A stretch of DNA of 64,000 nucleotides from Candidatus Uhrbacteria bacterium (GCA_003453595.1 DMOG01000026.1:1-64000); one strand, 5' to 3'; shown: positions 15,246-24,771, counted from the first letter of the stretch. Notes: generated from the letters alone by a model not told the origin. A program made the numbers and translations.

Positions 15246-16697
15246 ATGAAACTGTCTTCATTTAAAAAGAAATGGCCAAACTCAAAAAATACTTCCAAGA
15301 AAAAATGGCCAAAAAAAGTGCCAGTGGCCCCGTTGCCAGTAAAGATGATAAAACAAAAGGAAAAAATCACAAAATCAGCAAAAGAAATCTCAAGTATTGC
15401 TTCGGAAGTTCTTGGCATGAACATTAAGATCACGGAGGAATTTAAAAAAGCTTTTGATGCCATGGAAAACACCAATGAGCTAATTTTTCTCACTGGACGA
15501 GCTGGAACTGGCAAATCAACTCTTTTAAAATACTTTCGCAGCCAAACAAAAAAGAAACATGTCGTGTTGGCACCAACCGGAGTGGCAGCGCTAAATGTTA
15601 AAGGTCAAACAATTCATTCATTTTTCGGCTTTCATCCCAGAATAGAAAAAAGTCTGGTTCGCCGAGCATATCCAGACAATTTGGAATTTTTTGAAAAAAT
15701 AGAAACAATCGTGATTGATGAAATTTCCATGGTCCGCGCTGACCTACTTGATTGCGTTGATAAAGCACTGCGACTCAATCGCGGTTGTCCTGATCAGATT
15801 TTTGGTGGCGTGCAAATGATTTTTATTGGTGATCTTTTTCAGCTACCACCGGTTGTGACTAAAGAAGATCAATATAAGTTTGAGGGAGAATATACATCAC
15901 CATATTTTTTCTCATCTGACTGCATGATGAATGCGTCAATAAATATCATCGAACTCCATACAGTACACAGGCAAAAAGAAAAAAACTTTGTTGAGCTTTT
16001 AAATAATGTTCGTTGTGGGGCAATAAAATCAGCTGATCGCGAAAAATGGAATAAATATCATGACCCGCACTTTGATCCAGCTAATACTTCTGACTATGTT
16101 GTGCATCTGACCACCACAAATAAAATGGCTAAAGAACGAAATGATTTTGAGTTAAAAAAACTAAAAGGCAAAGAATTCACACTCAAGGCTCAATCAATCG
16201 GCGAGCTTGGTGAACGAAAAATGCCTTCAGACGAGACTATAAAAATAAAAGAAGGCGCACGAGTAATGTTTACCACAAACGACCCTGGAAAAAATTGGGT
16301 CAATGGCAGTTTGGGAATTGTTCGAAAAATAAAAAGTAAGGGCTTAAAAAAATATCCAATTCTGGAAGTAGAATTGGAAAATGGCCAGCGGGTTGAAGTG
16401 AGCCAACACAAATGGGAAATTTTTGAATATAAATTGCGTGGTAGTAGTTTTGAAGAAGAAACAATTGGTTCCTACTCACAATATCCCATTGCCCTTGCCT
16501 GGGCTGTCACAATTCACAAAGCACAGGGAAAAACTTTCGACAAAGTTTTAGTCGATGTCGGCTGGGGAGCATTTGCCCACGGCCAAATGTATGTTGCCCT
16601 AAGCCGCTGCACAAAACTAGCAGGAATCACCCTCCTAAAACCCTTCAAACCAAGCGATGTGATTGTAGACAAGGTGGTGTTGGATTTTATGAGTTAA
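15246..16697 (+). CDS. PIF1-like / RecD-like DNA helicase
   Basis: The 483-residue protein is an SF1 helicase. Walker A GRAGTGKS is at about 84-91, Walker B IVIDEISM near 155, the GDLFQLPPV motif III follows, and motif VI-like AVTIHKAQGKTF and YVALSRCT are near the end. PIF1 relatives unwind DNA from 5' to 3' and resolve G-quadruplexes or stalled forks. The first 45 residues are very basic with two copies of KKWP, probably a DNA-binding tail. The gene ends tail-to-tail with the U32 gene, sharing 4 bases, and no terminator separates them. Confidence 0.92.
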   Translation: MKLSSFKKKWPNSKNTSKKKWPKKVPVAPLPVKMIKQKEKITKSAKEISSIASEVLGMNIKITEEFKKAFDAMENTNELIFLTGRAGTGKSTLLKYFRSQTKKKHVVLAPTGVAALNVKGQTIHSFFGFHPRIEKSLVRRAYPDNLEFFEKIETIVIDEISMVRADLLDCVDKALRLNRGCPDQIFGGVQMIFIGDLFQLPPVVTKEDQYKFEGEYTSPYFFSSDCMMNASINIIELHTVHRQKEKNFVELLNNVRCGAIKSADREKWNKYHDPHFDPANTSDYVVHLTTTNKMAKERNDFELKKLKGKEFTLKAQSIGELGERKMPSDETIKIKEGARVMFTTNDPGKNWVNGSLGIVRKIKSKGLKKYPILEVELENGQRVEVSQHKWEIFEYKLRGSSFEEETIGSYSQYPIALAWAVTIHKAQGKTFDKVLVDVGWGAFAHGQMYVALSRCTKLAGITLLKPFKPSDVIVDKVVLDFMS

Positions 16698-17971
16698 TCT
16701 CCCCTTCCCACAACAAACTTATAAAACTTATCATTCTTCCGAACCACCCCTGGGACTTTTATTGTTATTAGGTCTCCTTGAACGGCATGATCAACTTGCT
16801 TTTCGTCGATCGTGATGCCTTTGGCAACAAATCGCATCAACCCAGTTGATTTTCCGCTGATGACACAATTATCATTGTCTTTAATGTCTGACGCATGGAC
16901 TTTTATTTCAGCAACTCCAGCTTTTGGATAATAATGCTCAACAGTGCCGACTAGTTCTTTATGTTGAGTTGCCTGCGAATGTGAACCACCGCTCCAATAG
17001 CTAAAAGCTTTACCGCGATAAAAACCTTCACTCATCTTTCGGTTGTAAACAGTGCCAAGCCGTTTATTCCATTGATCAATCTTTTCTTTGGTATAGCTTC
17101 CGTCTTTTATCGAATCAATCGCCTCGTGATAACAACGCACAACTTGATCAACATATTCTGGTGCGCGACCACGGCCTTCGATTTTTAATGACACAACTCC
17201 AGAATCAATAATCTCATCTAGCATTCCAATAGTGCACAGATCCTGAGTACTCATCACATATTCATTATCAATATCCATCTGTTTACCAGTTAACTTGTCT
17301 GTCACAGTATATGCGCGTCGACACGGCTGACTACACTTTCCACAATTTGCTGAAGTATCATACATATACAAGCTCATGCCACATCTGCCACTGACTGCTA
17401 CGCACATGGCGCCATGAACAAAAACCTCGATTTGAATTAATTCGCCTTTTGGCCCACGAATATCTTGATGCTTAATTTCATCAACTATCTGCTTAATCTG
17501 TTCAAGAGTTAATTCCCGAGCCAAAACAACTCTGTCTGCCCACTGTGAAAAAAACTTCACAGCTTCAATGTTTGAGATCGAATGTTGAGTTGAGATATGA
17601 ACTTCAACCCCGACTGATCGTGCATATGCAATGGCTGACATGTCAAAACTAATAATTGCATCAATATCTGACTTAGCAACAGCGTTGATTGTTTTCTTCA
17701 TGTCATCGATGCCTTGATCATAAACCAGAGTATTTAAAGCCAAATAACATTTCACATTATTCTGGTGACAAATCTGCGCAATCTCACGCAAATCATCAAG
17801 CGTGAAAGCAGCGGCCGTATTCTCACGCATATTCATTCCCTTGACCCCAAAATAAACCGCATCACAACCAGCGTTTATAGCAGCACCAAGTGCCTCATAG
17901 GATCCGGCCGGAGCTAAAAGCTCCACATTATTGGTTTTTTCCATATTGACGAAACTATACGGCATTTTCAT
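16694..17971 (-). CDS. U32 family protein (YegQ/TrhP/RlhA-like)
   Basis: The 425-residue protein has the U32 core: ELLAPAGSYEAL near the start, AGCDAVYFG, HISTQHSISN, and the signature EVFVHGAMCVAVSGRC followed by NCGKCSQPCRR, which together give the conserved cysteines for an iron-sulfur cluster. U32 proteins of this group take part in prephenate-dependent hydroxylation of tRNA (TrhP) or 23S rRNA (RlhA); older annotations call them peptidases. Which RNA is modified cannot be told. A second ATG at residue 10 (MEKTNNVELL) is an alternative start. Confidence 0.92.
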   Translation of the reverse strand: MKMPYSFVNMEKTNNVELLAPAGSYEALGAAINAGCDAVYFGVKGMNMRENTAAAFTLDDLREIAQICHQNNVKCYLALNTLVYDQGIDDMKKTINAVAKSDIDAIISFDMSAIAYARSVGVEVHISTQHSISNIEAVKFFSQWADRVVLARELTLEQIKQIVDEIKHQDIRGPKGELIQIEVFVHGAMCVAVSGRCGMSLYMYDTSANCGKCSQPCRRAYTVTDKLTGKQMDIDNEYVMSTQDLCTIGMLDEIIDSGVVSLKIEGRGRAPEYVDQVVRCYHEAIDSIKDGSYTKEKIDQWNKRLGTVYNRKMSEGFYRGKAFSYWSGGSHSQATQHKELVGTVEHYYPKAGVAEIKVHASDIKDNDNCVISGKSTGLMRFVAKGITIDEKQVDHAVQGDLITIKVPGVVRKNDKFYKFVVGRGD

Positions 17972-17983
17972 GATCTTGAAAAG

Positions 17984-18040
17984 AATGTGCGGTCAGGCCT
18001 TTACCCGTTACTTTTTAACGGATAAAGGCCTGACCGCATT
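17984..18040. repeat. Long inverted repeat, GGTCAGGCCTTTA type
   Basis: Bases 17984-18010 and 18016-18040 form an inverted repeat of about 25 bp with a 2-base insertion, one mismatch and a 5-base spacer. The core GGTCAGG(C/T)CTTTA is shared with the inverted repeats at 28094 and 56504. It lies between the U32 gene start and the terminator of the gene at 18060. Confidence 0.85.
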
Positions 18041-18044
18041 GTAA

Positions 18045-18077
18045 AAACACAAACGCCACCTAAGGAGTGGTGGCGTT
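18045..18077 (-). terminator. Terminator overlapping the end of the gene at 18060
   Basis: On the minus strand AACGCCACC pairs with GGTGGCGTT and is followed by TGTGTTTTTAC. The stop codon (18062-18060) lies in the loop-proximal part, so the last codons of the gene form the hairpin. Confidence 0.8.
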
Positions 18078-18578
18078 GACGGAATTACGGCATTCGAATC
18101 GCTTGGTGGCAATACCATTAGATTCGAGGACGGCCGCACAATTATTGCAAAAAATGAATTTAATCTTTTTGTCACCCGCCTGCGCCAGGCGATTGCCAAA
18201 CTGCAGCATCCATGGTTTGGCCGGATCGCGCACGCAGATTCCGTATTGCGCGCCAACACAGGTACTCAAACCAAGTGGATGCTGTCGAGACACTGGCGTC
18301 TCGGGCCTTGGTGAGTGCGAGATGATGGCTCTAGCGTCAGAGACAAACCTCTCAATGGCGCGAGCTCTTTCATCTTGAGTTTTACAAACTCGGCGCTGAT
18401 GTTCCAAAGCAATTTCTTCCTGCAGAGCCCTTTCTTCTAGCTCCCGATATTCATGATCTCTTCTTGCCTGTTCTCCTGCCCGGGCCCTGGCAATAGACAT
18501 ACAAGTTGAAAAACGACGCCCAGGATGATGCAGACACCATCCATAGCTTCCCTCGGCACACATATCAAACTCGATCAT
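18060..18578 (-). CDS. Hypothetical Cys- and Arg-rich protein, probable acquired gene
   Basis: The 172-residue product is not recognised. It has two similar blocks: CAEGSYGWCLHHPGRRF near residues 7-23 and CVGAQYGICVRDPAKPW near 110-126, i.e. C-x6-7-GxC-x2-3-P. They flank an Arg/Glu-rich helical segment (about 30-75), and a CNNC pair lies near 148-151. The cysteines could bind a metal. The start at 18578 follows GGAGGTAGCT. Base composition is higher in GC than the flanking genes but lower than the most GC-rich units. It has its own promoter region, ribosome binding site and terminator, and a repeat borders it downstream. Confidence 0.65.
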   Translation of the reverse strand: MIEFDMCAEGSYGWCLHHPGRRFSTCMSIARARAGEQARRDHEYRELEERALQEEIALEHQRRVCKTQDERARAIERFVSDARAIISHSPRPETPVSRQHPLGLSTCVGAQYGICVRDPAKPWMLQFGNRLAQAGDKKIKFIFCNNCAAVLESNGIATKRFECRNSVNATTP

Positions 18579-18604
18579 AGCTACCTCCAGTGAATGGACC
18601 ATAT

Positions 18605-18665
18605 AAAGTGCCTGAAAACAGGGGTTTTGTCAAGGATTGACAATTCTGTGCAGTTTAGCTACACT
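18605..18665. promoter_or_regulatory. Back-to-back divergent promoters
   Basis: For rpmG, TTGACA at 18637-18642 and TACACT at 18660-18665 have a 17-base spacer. On the other strand TTGACA at 18633-18628 starts the extended form TTGACAAAACCCCTGTTTT toward the gene at 18060; its -10 box is weak (CACTTT with 17 bases, or TTTATA further on). The two -35 boxes are only three bases apart. Confidence 0.65.
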
Positions 18666-18690
18666 AAGCGCAGTTTTTACAGCTATACCT

Positions 18691-18846
18691 ATGTCACAAG
18701 ACAACATGATCAAACTCGAGTGTAAGGAATGCAAAACAGTGAATTACCAATCTCACAAGAACAAAAAGAAGATCCAAGGACGATTGGAAATCAGCAAACA
18801 TTGCAAGCATTGTGTAAAACACACTGCACACAAAGAGACAAAGTAA
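18691..18846 (+). CDS. rpmG: 50S ribosomal protein L33
   Basis: The 51-residue protein MSQDNMIKLECKEC has two CxxC pairs (CKEC and CKHC) that bind zinc, and ends KHTAHKETK like other L33 proteins of Patescibacteria. The start at 18691 matches this family form; a second ATG at 18706 (MIKLECKEC) is possible. It belongs to the large ribosomal subunit. The leader is about 20 bases from the TACACT box. Confidence 0.92.
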   Translation: MSQDNMIKLECKECKTVNYQSHKNKKKIQGRLEISKHCKHCVKHTAHKETK

Positions 18847-18870
18847 AAACGCGCCCACGGGCGCGTTTTT
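18846..18870. terminator. Terminator between rpmG and the TPR gene
   Basis: AAAACGCGCCC and GGGCGCGTTTT pair around a 2- to 3-base loop. It is shared by convergent rpmG and the TPR gene. Confidence 0.9.
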
Positions 18871-18876
18871 CTTATT

Positions 18877-19680
18877 TTATTTTTTTTTGTGTTTTTTCCT
18901 AATATCTTCAATTCGGACTTCAAAATTGTGTATTTTATTATTATCAGGATTAACCTCAATTAACTTATCAAGAACATTCATAGCTGTATGAACATCTCCA
19001 GTTTCAATAACTGACTCCAGATAAAAATCCAAATACTTTGGATTTTTCGGACTCAATTCCACAGCTTTTTCAAAATACGCAACACAACCTTCCGTGTCTC
19101 CCAACTTTTCTGCTACCTCTCCCAAACTGGCAATAACGCTTGGATCATCTACTGACAACTTATTTAAATATTCAAATGTTTCTTTGGCTGATTCATAATC
19201 TTTGTTTGCCAAATAAACACGACCCAAATGCTCATAGGCATCTTTATTATGGGCATCCAAACTTATTACTTGAATTAATTTCTTCTCAGCTAAATCCCAA
19301 ATCTGTTCATCAATAAATTTATATGCTTCCTCTAGTAAAGTATCAACAATTCTAAGGTCACCTTCCAAAGCAGCTTTTTGGTGTTTCTGCTGTTGATAGC
19401 GACGCTCAGCCGCTGTTAGCTTTCCAGCAATAATACGAAAAATAGTTTGCAAACCACCACCCAAGGGTTTGATTACATCTTTTTGCGCCTTGATAGCATA
19501 TTTTCTTCCGGTCCGCTCAATGCGTTGACGAATTAACTCCTGTTTCTTTTTCTTGTCAGCTGAAACAGGGACAGATGCAGGATCTAAAAGTCTAAGCTCT
19601 GTCCATTTTTGATAAACAAGCCAAGCAATGCACACAACGCCGGCAATAAACAAGATTATAAATAATATAGTCCAAAACAT
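18877..19680 (-). CDS. Membrane-anchored TPR protein
   Basis: The 267-residue protein has one N-terminal transmembrane helix (about 3-24) and a basic linker. At least three tetratricopeptide repeats follow at about 130-255 (for example AYEHLGRVYLANKDYESAKETFEYL, here cited only by its start AYEHLGRVY, and VAYFEKAVELSPKNPKY). TPRs bind other proteins. It lies 5 bases after tpiA on the same strand and so ends an operon of tpiA, the M16 peptidase, glyQS and frr. Its partner is unknown. Confidence 0.82.
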   Translation of the reverse strand: MFWTILFIILFIAGVVCIAWLVYQKWTELRLLDPASVPVSADKKKKQELIRQRIERTGRKYAIKAQKDVIKPLGGGLQTIFRIIAGKLTAAERRYQQQKHQKAALEGDLRIVDTLLEEAYKFIDEQIWDLAEKKLIQVISLDAHNKDAYEHLGRVYLANKDYESAKETFEYLNKLSVDDPSVIASLGEVAEKLGDTEGCVAYFEKAVELSPKNPKYLDFYLESVIETGDVHTAMNVLDKLIEVNPDNNKIHNFEVRIEDIRKKHKKK

Positions 19681-19684
19681 AGAT

Positions 19685-20458
19685 TTATAACTCCTGAGCT
19701 AGCATTACCTCAGAAGCAGATTGCACGATACCTTCGAACTCACGAATTTTCAAGCTAGCGCCACCGACAAGCACCCCGTCTACCTGCGCCTCTCGCAAAA
19801 ATCCATATGCATTTTTCGCATCAACTGAACCTCCGTAAATAACATGAATTTTAGAATCCTGATGATCCGTGATTGTTTTTGCCAGCGAACGAATCAATCC
19901 ATGCATAAAAACCATATCTGCCACCAGCGCTGCCTGGCCCGATCCAATTGCCCAAACCGGCTCATAAGCAATAAACAGATCTTTTTGTTTGGGAATCTTT
20001 AAATCCTTAAGCGCACTATACAATTGTTCAGAAACATAACCTTCGGCATTGCCTGACTCACGCTCACTGGCTGGCTCGCCAACACATAGAATCGGTGTTA
20101 GACGAGATTCCATGGCTGACTTTAATCTTTTTGCTACCAGTTCATTATCTTCGGCAAATAAAGTTCTTCGCTCACTGTGTCCAACCAAAACATAATCACA
20201 ACCAACATCTTCGAGCATACCAATAGACACTTCACCAGTGAACGATCCTTTTTTCTCAATCGCACAATTTTGTGCACCAAGTTTTACTCGTGATCGAGCC
20301 ATTATCTTGCGCACATCATTTAAAACAGTAAATGAAGGAAAAATAGAAACAATCGGAGTTTTTTCTTCACCACGCAAAATACGCATCACTGCTCGCGAAA
20401 GCGCAATGCTTTCGCGAATTCCTAAATTCATTTTCCAGTTGGCAAAAATATACTTCAT
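19685..20458 (-). CDS. tpiA: Triosephosphate isomerase
   Basis: The 257-residue enzyme interconverts dihydroxyacetone phosphate and glyceraldehyde 3-phosphate in glycolysis. The active-site Lys is in ANWKMN (near 9), His in VGHSERR and Glu in AYEPVWAIGSG; the phosphate-binding GGSV and GVLVGGASL motifs are present. Length is typical. It starts 5 bases after the end of the upstream M16 peptidase gene. Confidence 0.97.
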   Translation of the reverse strand: MKYIFANWKMNLGIRESIALSRAVMRILRGEEKTPIVSIFPSFTVLNDVRKIMARSRVKLGAQNCAIEKKGSFTGEVSIGMLEDVGCDYVLVGHSERRTLFAEDNELVAKRLKSAMESRLTPILCVGEPASERESGNAEGYVSEQLYSALKDLKIPKQKDLFIAYEPVWAIGSGQAALVADMVFMHGLIRSLAKTITDHQDSKIHVIYGGSVDAKNAYGFLREAQVDGVLVGGASLKIREFEGIVQSASEVMLAQEL

Positions 20459-20462
20459 ATTT

Positions 20463-21740
20463 CTAAATATTAGGTATGCACTTTCTTAAATCAGCATCTG
20501 TTTTATACGGGCCAATAGCTGCCATTGATGCTTTTTCAAAACGCAAAATTTCATTGGCTACTCGTTTTATATCCGAGACTTTTACATCTTGGAATTCCTT
20601 TAATATTTGCTCAGGAGTTTTCATGTAACCCAAATGCAATTGTTGACTACCAAAGAAATTTGCCTGAGCTGATGAATCTTCCCAAATTAGCTTCATTGCG
20701 CCTTCGATGTGATCCTTTGTTTTTTGTAATTCTTTTCTATCAACGCCATTTTGTTTTATCTTTTTAATTTCCTTAAAGATAATCTTCATCGCGTCTGACA
20801 ATCTAGCATCATCAAGTCCAGCAAAAATCGTAAAGGCACCAACATCCTCAAAATTACTTACGGAAGAATGGATGCTATAACAAAGCCCTTTTCTCTCACG
20901 GACCTCAACGAATAATCGAGAACTCATCATTCCACCTAACAATGTGGATAAAAGATGAATCGCTGGCATATCCTTATGTTCACGACCTGGGGTTGGGAAC
21001 CCAAGCGCAATTTGAATTTGTTTTAGATCTTTATATTTTCGCGTTAATCGGATTTGGTTCTGATCAGGAATTTCCGATACATGTTCACGAACGGCCAACT
21101 GAATTTTTTGTGCCTTGATAGATCCAAAAGTTTTTTCCAAAAGTTGTTTAGTATTTTTTGGAATTGCTCCGGCCACAACCACAATCATCTGCGAAGGCTG
21201 ATAATAAGAATCGCGATAAGCCAAAATATCTGATCGTTTCATTTTAATAATTGACTTTGCATCGCCAGCAATATCTTTTCCCAAATTTGTGCCAGTGAAC
21301 ATTACCTGCTCAATCAAATCGCGAATATGTAAAATTTGATTTTCCTCATACATCTTTATTTCTTCCAAAATCACTTTTTTCTCACGGGCCAATTCTTTTG
21401 CATCAAACTTAGAATTAACTAGCATGTCATGCAATAAATCAACAGCCACCGGTGTTTTATCAGAAGCAATCTTTACATAATATCCAGTAAAATCTTTACC
21501 AGTAAATGCATTGTATTCTGCGCCATAGCGATCAAGTTCTTTGGAAATATCCAAATTACTTGGCCTCTTTTTGGTTCCCTTAAACATCATGTGCTCAATA
21601 AAGTGTGAAGCTCCCCATACTTTATCAGCTTCATAGCGTGAACCAACATTAGCAAGCACAAGCACGGTCACAGCTTGCGTGCCAGAAAAAGGAACAAGAT
21701 GATAGTGCAAGCCATTCTTCAGCTGCTTCGCCTTCAACAT
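20463..21740 (-). CDS. M16 family zinc peptidase
   Basis: The 425-residue protein has the inverted zinc motif HFIEH (His46, Glu49, His50) in the N-terminal half and the downstream glutamate region EEIKMYEENQ near 115-125. It is a single two-domain subunit like bacterial processing-peptidase relatives (YmxG/PqqL-like). It probably degrades or trims peptides. It sits between glyQS and tpiA in one transcript. Confidence 0.92.
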   Translation of the reverse strand: MLKAKQLKNGLHYHLVPFSGTQAVTVLVLANVGSRYEADKVWGASHFIEHMMFKGTKKRPSNLDISKELDRYGAEYNAFTGKDFTGYYVKIASDKTPVAVDLLHDMLVNSKFDAKELAREKKVILEEIKMYEENQILHIRDLIEQVMFTGTNLGKDIAGDAKSIIKMKRSDILAYRDSYYQPSQMIVVVAGAIPKNTKQLLEKTFGSIKAQKIQLAVREHVSEIPDQNQIRLTRKYKDLKQIQIALGFPTPGREHKDMPAIHLLSTLLGGMMSSRLFVEVRERKGLCYSIHSSVSNFEDVGAFTIFAGLDDARLSDAMKIIFKEIKKIKQNGVDRKELQKTKDHIEGAMKLIWEDSSAQANFFGSQQLHLGYMKTPEQILKEFQDVKVSDIKRVANEILRFEKASMAAIGPYKTDADLRKCIPNI

Positions 21741-21757
21741 AATATGTGAGTAAAATA

Positions 21758-23140
21758 TTAACTTAACTTTTCCGCAAAATAAGTTTCTAAATCAGAAATC
21801 GCGATTCTTTCTTGCTTCATCGTGTCCCGATCGCGCACAGTAACAGCCTTATCTTCAAGTGAGTCAAAATCAACGGTTATGCAATATGGAGTTCCAATTT
21901 CGTCTTGTCGACGATAACGCTTACCAATTGATTGAGTGATATCAAAATCAACATTATAAATCTTTTTCAATCCCAACAAGATTTCACGCGCAGGTTCAAT
22001 CAACTCATCCTTCTTTGATAATGGCAGTACAGCGATTTTGTATGGTGCTAGCTTTGGATGAAGCTTAAGAACAACTCGCGTGTCACCTTCAACTTCTTCT
22101 TCATTATAGGCCTCACACAAGACTGCTAACAAAGTTCGAGCCACTCCAGCAGAAGTCTCGACAACATGAGGTACATACTTCTCATTCTTTTCCTGATCCA
22201 TGTACTCCAACTTTTGCTTGGAATGTTCAGCATGTTGAGTCAAATCATAGTCACCACGAGCATGAACACCCTCTAATTCTTTCCAGCCAAACGGATAATT
22301 ATATTCAATGTCATAGGCTTCCTTAGCATAGAAAACAAGATTCTCATGTTTGTGCCACTGCAGATTTTCCGGCTTGATTCCAAGATCAACATAGAATTGC
22401 ATTCTGCGTTCTTTCCACTGGTCATAATACTTCATGGCATCATCTGGATGAACAAAGTATTGCATTTCCATTTGCTCAAACTCGCGCGTACGAAAAATAA
22501 ACTGACGAGCAGTAATCTCATTACGGAATGCTTTTCCAATCTGGGCAATACCAAATGGGACTTTTACATGCATGGAATCAAGTACATTCTTATAGTTCAC
22601 ATAAATTCCTTGGCAGGTTTCACCACGCAAATAAACAGGTTCTTTTGTCCAATCGCCAGTGAAGTTGCCTAAGTTTGACTGTACTAGCAAATTAAACTTG
22701 CGTACCGGTGTAAAATCTTTTGCCTTACATTTTGGACATTCAAGTTTATCTAAATTTTCATCAAAAATCTTTTGTACCTCCTCTTGGTTCATTTTTTCAT
22801 CAGCAAAAACTCCCACTGCCTCTAACATATGATCAACCCGATGTCGGCTGTGGCATTTTTTACATTCAGTTAGTGGATCAGAAAACCCGCTAACATGTCC
22901 GCTTGCTTCCCAAACCTTGGGCAACATAAAAATCGCACTATCAAGTCCTACCACATCTTCCCGATCATGGACCATAGTCTTCCACCAAGCTTGTTTGATG
23001 TTGTTCTCTAATTCGACACCAAGTGGTCCAAAATCATAAACCGCGGCAAAACCTCCGTAAATCTCAGACGATGGAAAAACGAAACCGCGTCGCTTACAAA
23101 GCGACACGATCTTTTCCATTAGATTTGCATCTTCTGACAT
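21758..23140 (-). CDS. glyQS: Glycyl-tRNA synthetase, single-chain type
   Basis: The 460-residue class II synthetase attaches glycine to tRNA-Gly. It has the GlyRS start MEKIVSLCKRRGFVFPSSEIYGG, a zinc-like CKKCHSRHR..CPKCKAK insertion, motif 2 FRTREFEQMEMQ, motif 3-like VETSAGVARTLLA, and the C-terminal anticodon-binding domain. This is the alpha2 single-chain form used by archaea and some bacteria including Patescibacteria, instead of the alpha2beta2 enzyme. It follows frr with one base between. Confidence 0.96.
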   Translation of the reverse strand: MSEDANLMEKIVSLCKRRGFVFPSSEIYGGFAAVYDFGPLGVELENNIKQAWWKTMVHDREDVVGLDSAIFMLPKVWEASGHVSGFSDPLTECKKCHSRHRVDHMLEAVGVFADEKMNQEEVQKIFDENLDKLECPKCKAKDFTPVRKFNLLVQSNLGNFTGDWTKEPVYLRGETCQGIYVNYKNVLDSMHVKVPFGIAQIGKAFRNEITARQFIFRTREFEQMEMQYFVHPDDAMKYYDQWKERRMQFYVDLGIKPENLQWHKHENLVFYAKEAYDIEYNYPFGWKELEGVHARGDYDLTQHAEHSKQKLEYMDQEKNEKYVPHVVETSAGVARTLLAVLCEAYNEEEVEGDTRVVLKLHPKLAPYKIAVLPLSKKDELIEPAREILLGLKKIYNVDFDITQSIGKRYRRQDEIGTPYCITVDFDSLEDKAVTVRDRDTMKQERIAISDLETYFAEKLS

Positions 23141-23141
23141 A

Positions 23142-23675
23142 TTATATAGTTGTTATTTCATCTTCTTTTTTCTTTCCCATGGCATCAGCTTTTTCTACAA
23201 AACTTTTTATTTCCTTTTCCATTGCTTCAAGCTGTCCATGTTTTTCATCTTCACCGATACCCTCTTGTTTTTCAATTCCCTTTTTTACTTCCTCGCGCAC
23301 TCGACGAATTGAAACCCGTGTATCTTCTGTTTTTTCCTTAACTTTTTTTACCATGTGCTGACGATTTTCATCAGTCATCATTGGCATCACCAAACGAATA
23401 ACCTTCCCTTGCACATTTGGCATCATCCCCAAATCAGCTTCTGTTAATGCTACTTCAATTAACTTAACAACTGAACTATCCCAAGGCTCGATTTGAATAG
23501 TTTTTGAATCAGGAGTTGAAATTGAAGCAACAGCTTTTAATGGTTGCTTTGACCCCCAAACTTCTACAAATATTCCATCAACCAATTCTGGTGTTGAACG
23601 ACCGGTACGAATGGTTTTAAGCTCTGCATCCAAATGCTCAATAATTTTCTGACAAGATGTTGATATTTCACTCAT
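23142..23675 (-). CDS. frr: Ribosome recycling factor
   Basis: The 177-residue protein splits post-termination ribosomes with EF-G. It has the family blocks HLDAELKTIRTGRSTPELVDGI (cited here as ELKTIRTGRSTPELV), LKAVASISTPDSKTIQIEPWD near 50-70 and the C-terminal helix DENRQHMVKKVKEKTED. The length is slightly short of the usual 185. It leads the operon frr-glyQS-M16-tpiA-TPR. Confidence 0.96.
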   Translation of the reverse strand: MSEISTSCQKIIEHLDAELKTIRTGRSTPELVDGIFVEVWGSKQPLKAVASISTPDSKTIQIEPWDSSVVKLIEVALTEADLGMMPNVQGKVIRLVMPMMTDENRQHMVKKVKEKTEDTRVSIRRVREEVKKGIEKQEGIGEDEKHGQLEAMEKEIKSFVEKADAMGKKKEDEITTI

Positions 23676-23712
23676 AATTGATGTTATTGCTTGAATCTTA
23701 GCTTTATTAGAC

Positions 23713-24771
23713 TTACTTGTCTATGGAACGAAAACCGACCAATACTCGACTCATATCATCTGGATTTACCACTATCACAAATGGAGTTCGAGCCGATGGC
23801 AAAGCCTCTGTTACCCATGATTGTCCGCCAGTGCTTGAGCTATAAAGTGTTGTGGCAGTTGTGTAATAAACCGCACTAGCATTGTGTGGCGCAAAAGCAA
23901 CATCCCAAATTCGAGCTTCGCCTGCGGCAGTAATTAATGGCAGAGCATTCCATGTTTCACCTTTATCAATGGAAATTAGCAATCCATAGGTGGTATTCAT
24001 AATAATCGATGTGCCATCTTCGGTTTGCGTAAATCCGTAAACTTCATCTGAATCTTCAAACTCTTTTCTTAATACATCTTCAAACTCCATCCAGCTAGCT
24101 CCGCTATCTGCGCTTCGATAAAATCCTTTTCGATCAGTTCCTACATAAATAATTCTACTATCAGCTCTGCTGACCTCTAAATCTGTAATATCATCCCCAA
24201 ATCGCTCTACCACTGACCATGTTGCTCCCGAATCTAATGATTTAATAACTGCTCCTTGTTTATTTCCTAGCCACAAAATATTTGGGCTATACCAGTCAAT
24301 GTCAAACGCTGTAATTGTTTCATCGGTTTGATCGATTTTATAAACATCAGTAAAGCTACGCATACAATCTGTTGTTTTCATCACTGTACTTGCGGTTGCC
24401 ACATAGATCGTACATACGCTAGCTGGATTTACTTCAATATCCAAGATAGATCCAGTCTGCGCCTCTTTAGCGTCTGGTCTTTGCCAAGTAAGTCCAGCGT
24501 CATAGGAGAAGAACATACCAGTAGCATCAGTTGCTAAGTAATAAACAGTGGCATCAGAAGGATCAATCTCAATATCAGTAACATTAACGCCGGCAATTGA
24601 GCCAACGCCACTAGCTTGTGGCAAAGAAGCAAGTTGTGTCCAAGATTTTCCGCTATCTTGTGTTTGCCATAGGCCACCAGTGGTTGATGAACTCGAGCCC
24701 GACGAAAGACATCCAGCTCCAAGTAAAACTAAGGAGCAAATTAGTAAAGAAGATGATAAATAAGATTTCAT
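23713..24771 (-). CDS. Lipoprotein with BNR/sialidase-like (Ycf48-like) repeats
   Basis: The 352-residue protein has a lipoprotein signal with lipobox LGAGC (Cys21). It then folds as a beta propeller with repeated Asp-box motifs (SxDxGxTW): TQDSGKSWTQL, SYDAGLTWQRP, SLDSGATWSVV, SADSGASWMEF, SIDKGETWNAL and SSTGGQSWVTE. Its job is unknown; such propellers on the cell surface bind ligands or proteins. It lies between holB and frr, 37 bases from frr, and may share their transcript. Confidence 0.85.
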   Translation of the reverse strand: MKSYLSSSLLICSLVLLGAGCLSSGSSSSTTGGLWQTQDSGKSWTQLASLPQASGVGSIAGVNVTDIEIDPSDATVYYLATDATGMFFSYDAGLTWQRPDAKEAQTGSILDIEVNPASVCTIYVATASTVMKTTDCMRSFTDVYKIDQTDETITAFDIDWYSPNILWLGNKQGAVIKSLDSGATWSVVERFGDDITDLEVSRADSRIIYVGTDRKGFYRSADSGASWMEFEDVLRKEFEDSDEVYGFTQTEDGTSIIMNTTYGLLISIDKGETWNALPLITAAGEARIWDVAFAPHNASAVYYTTATTLYSSSTGGQSWVTEALPSARTPFVIVVNPDDMSRVLVGFRSIDK

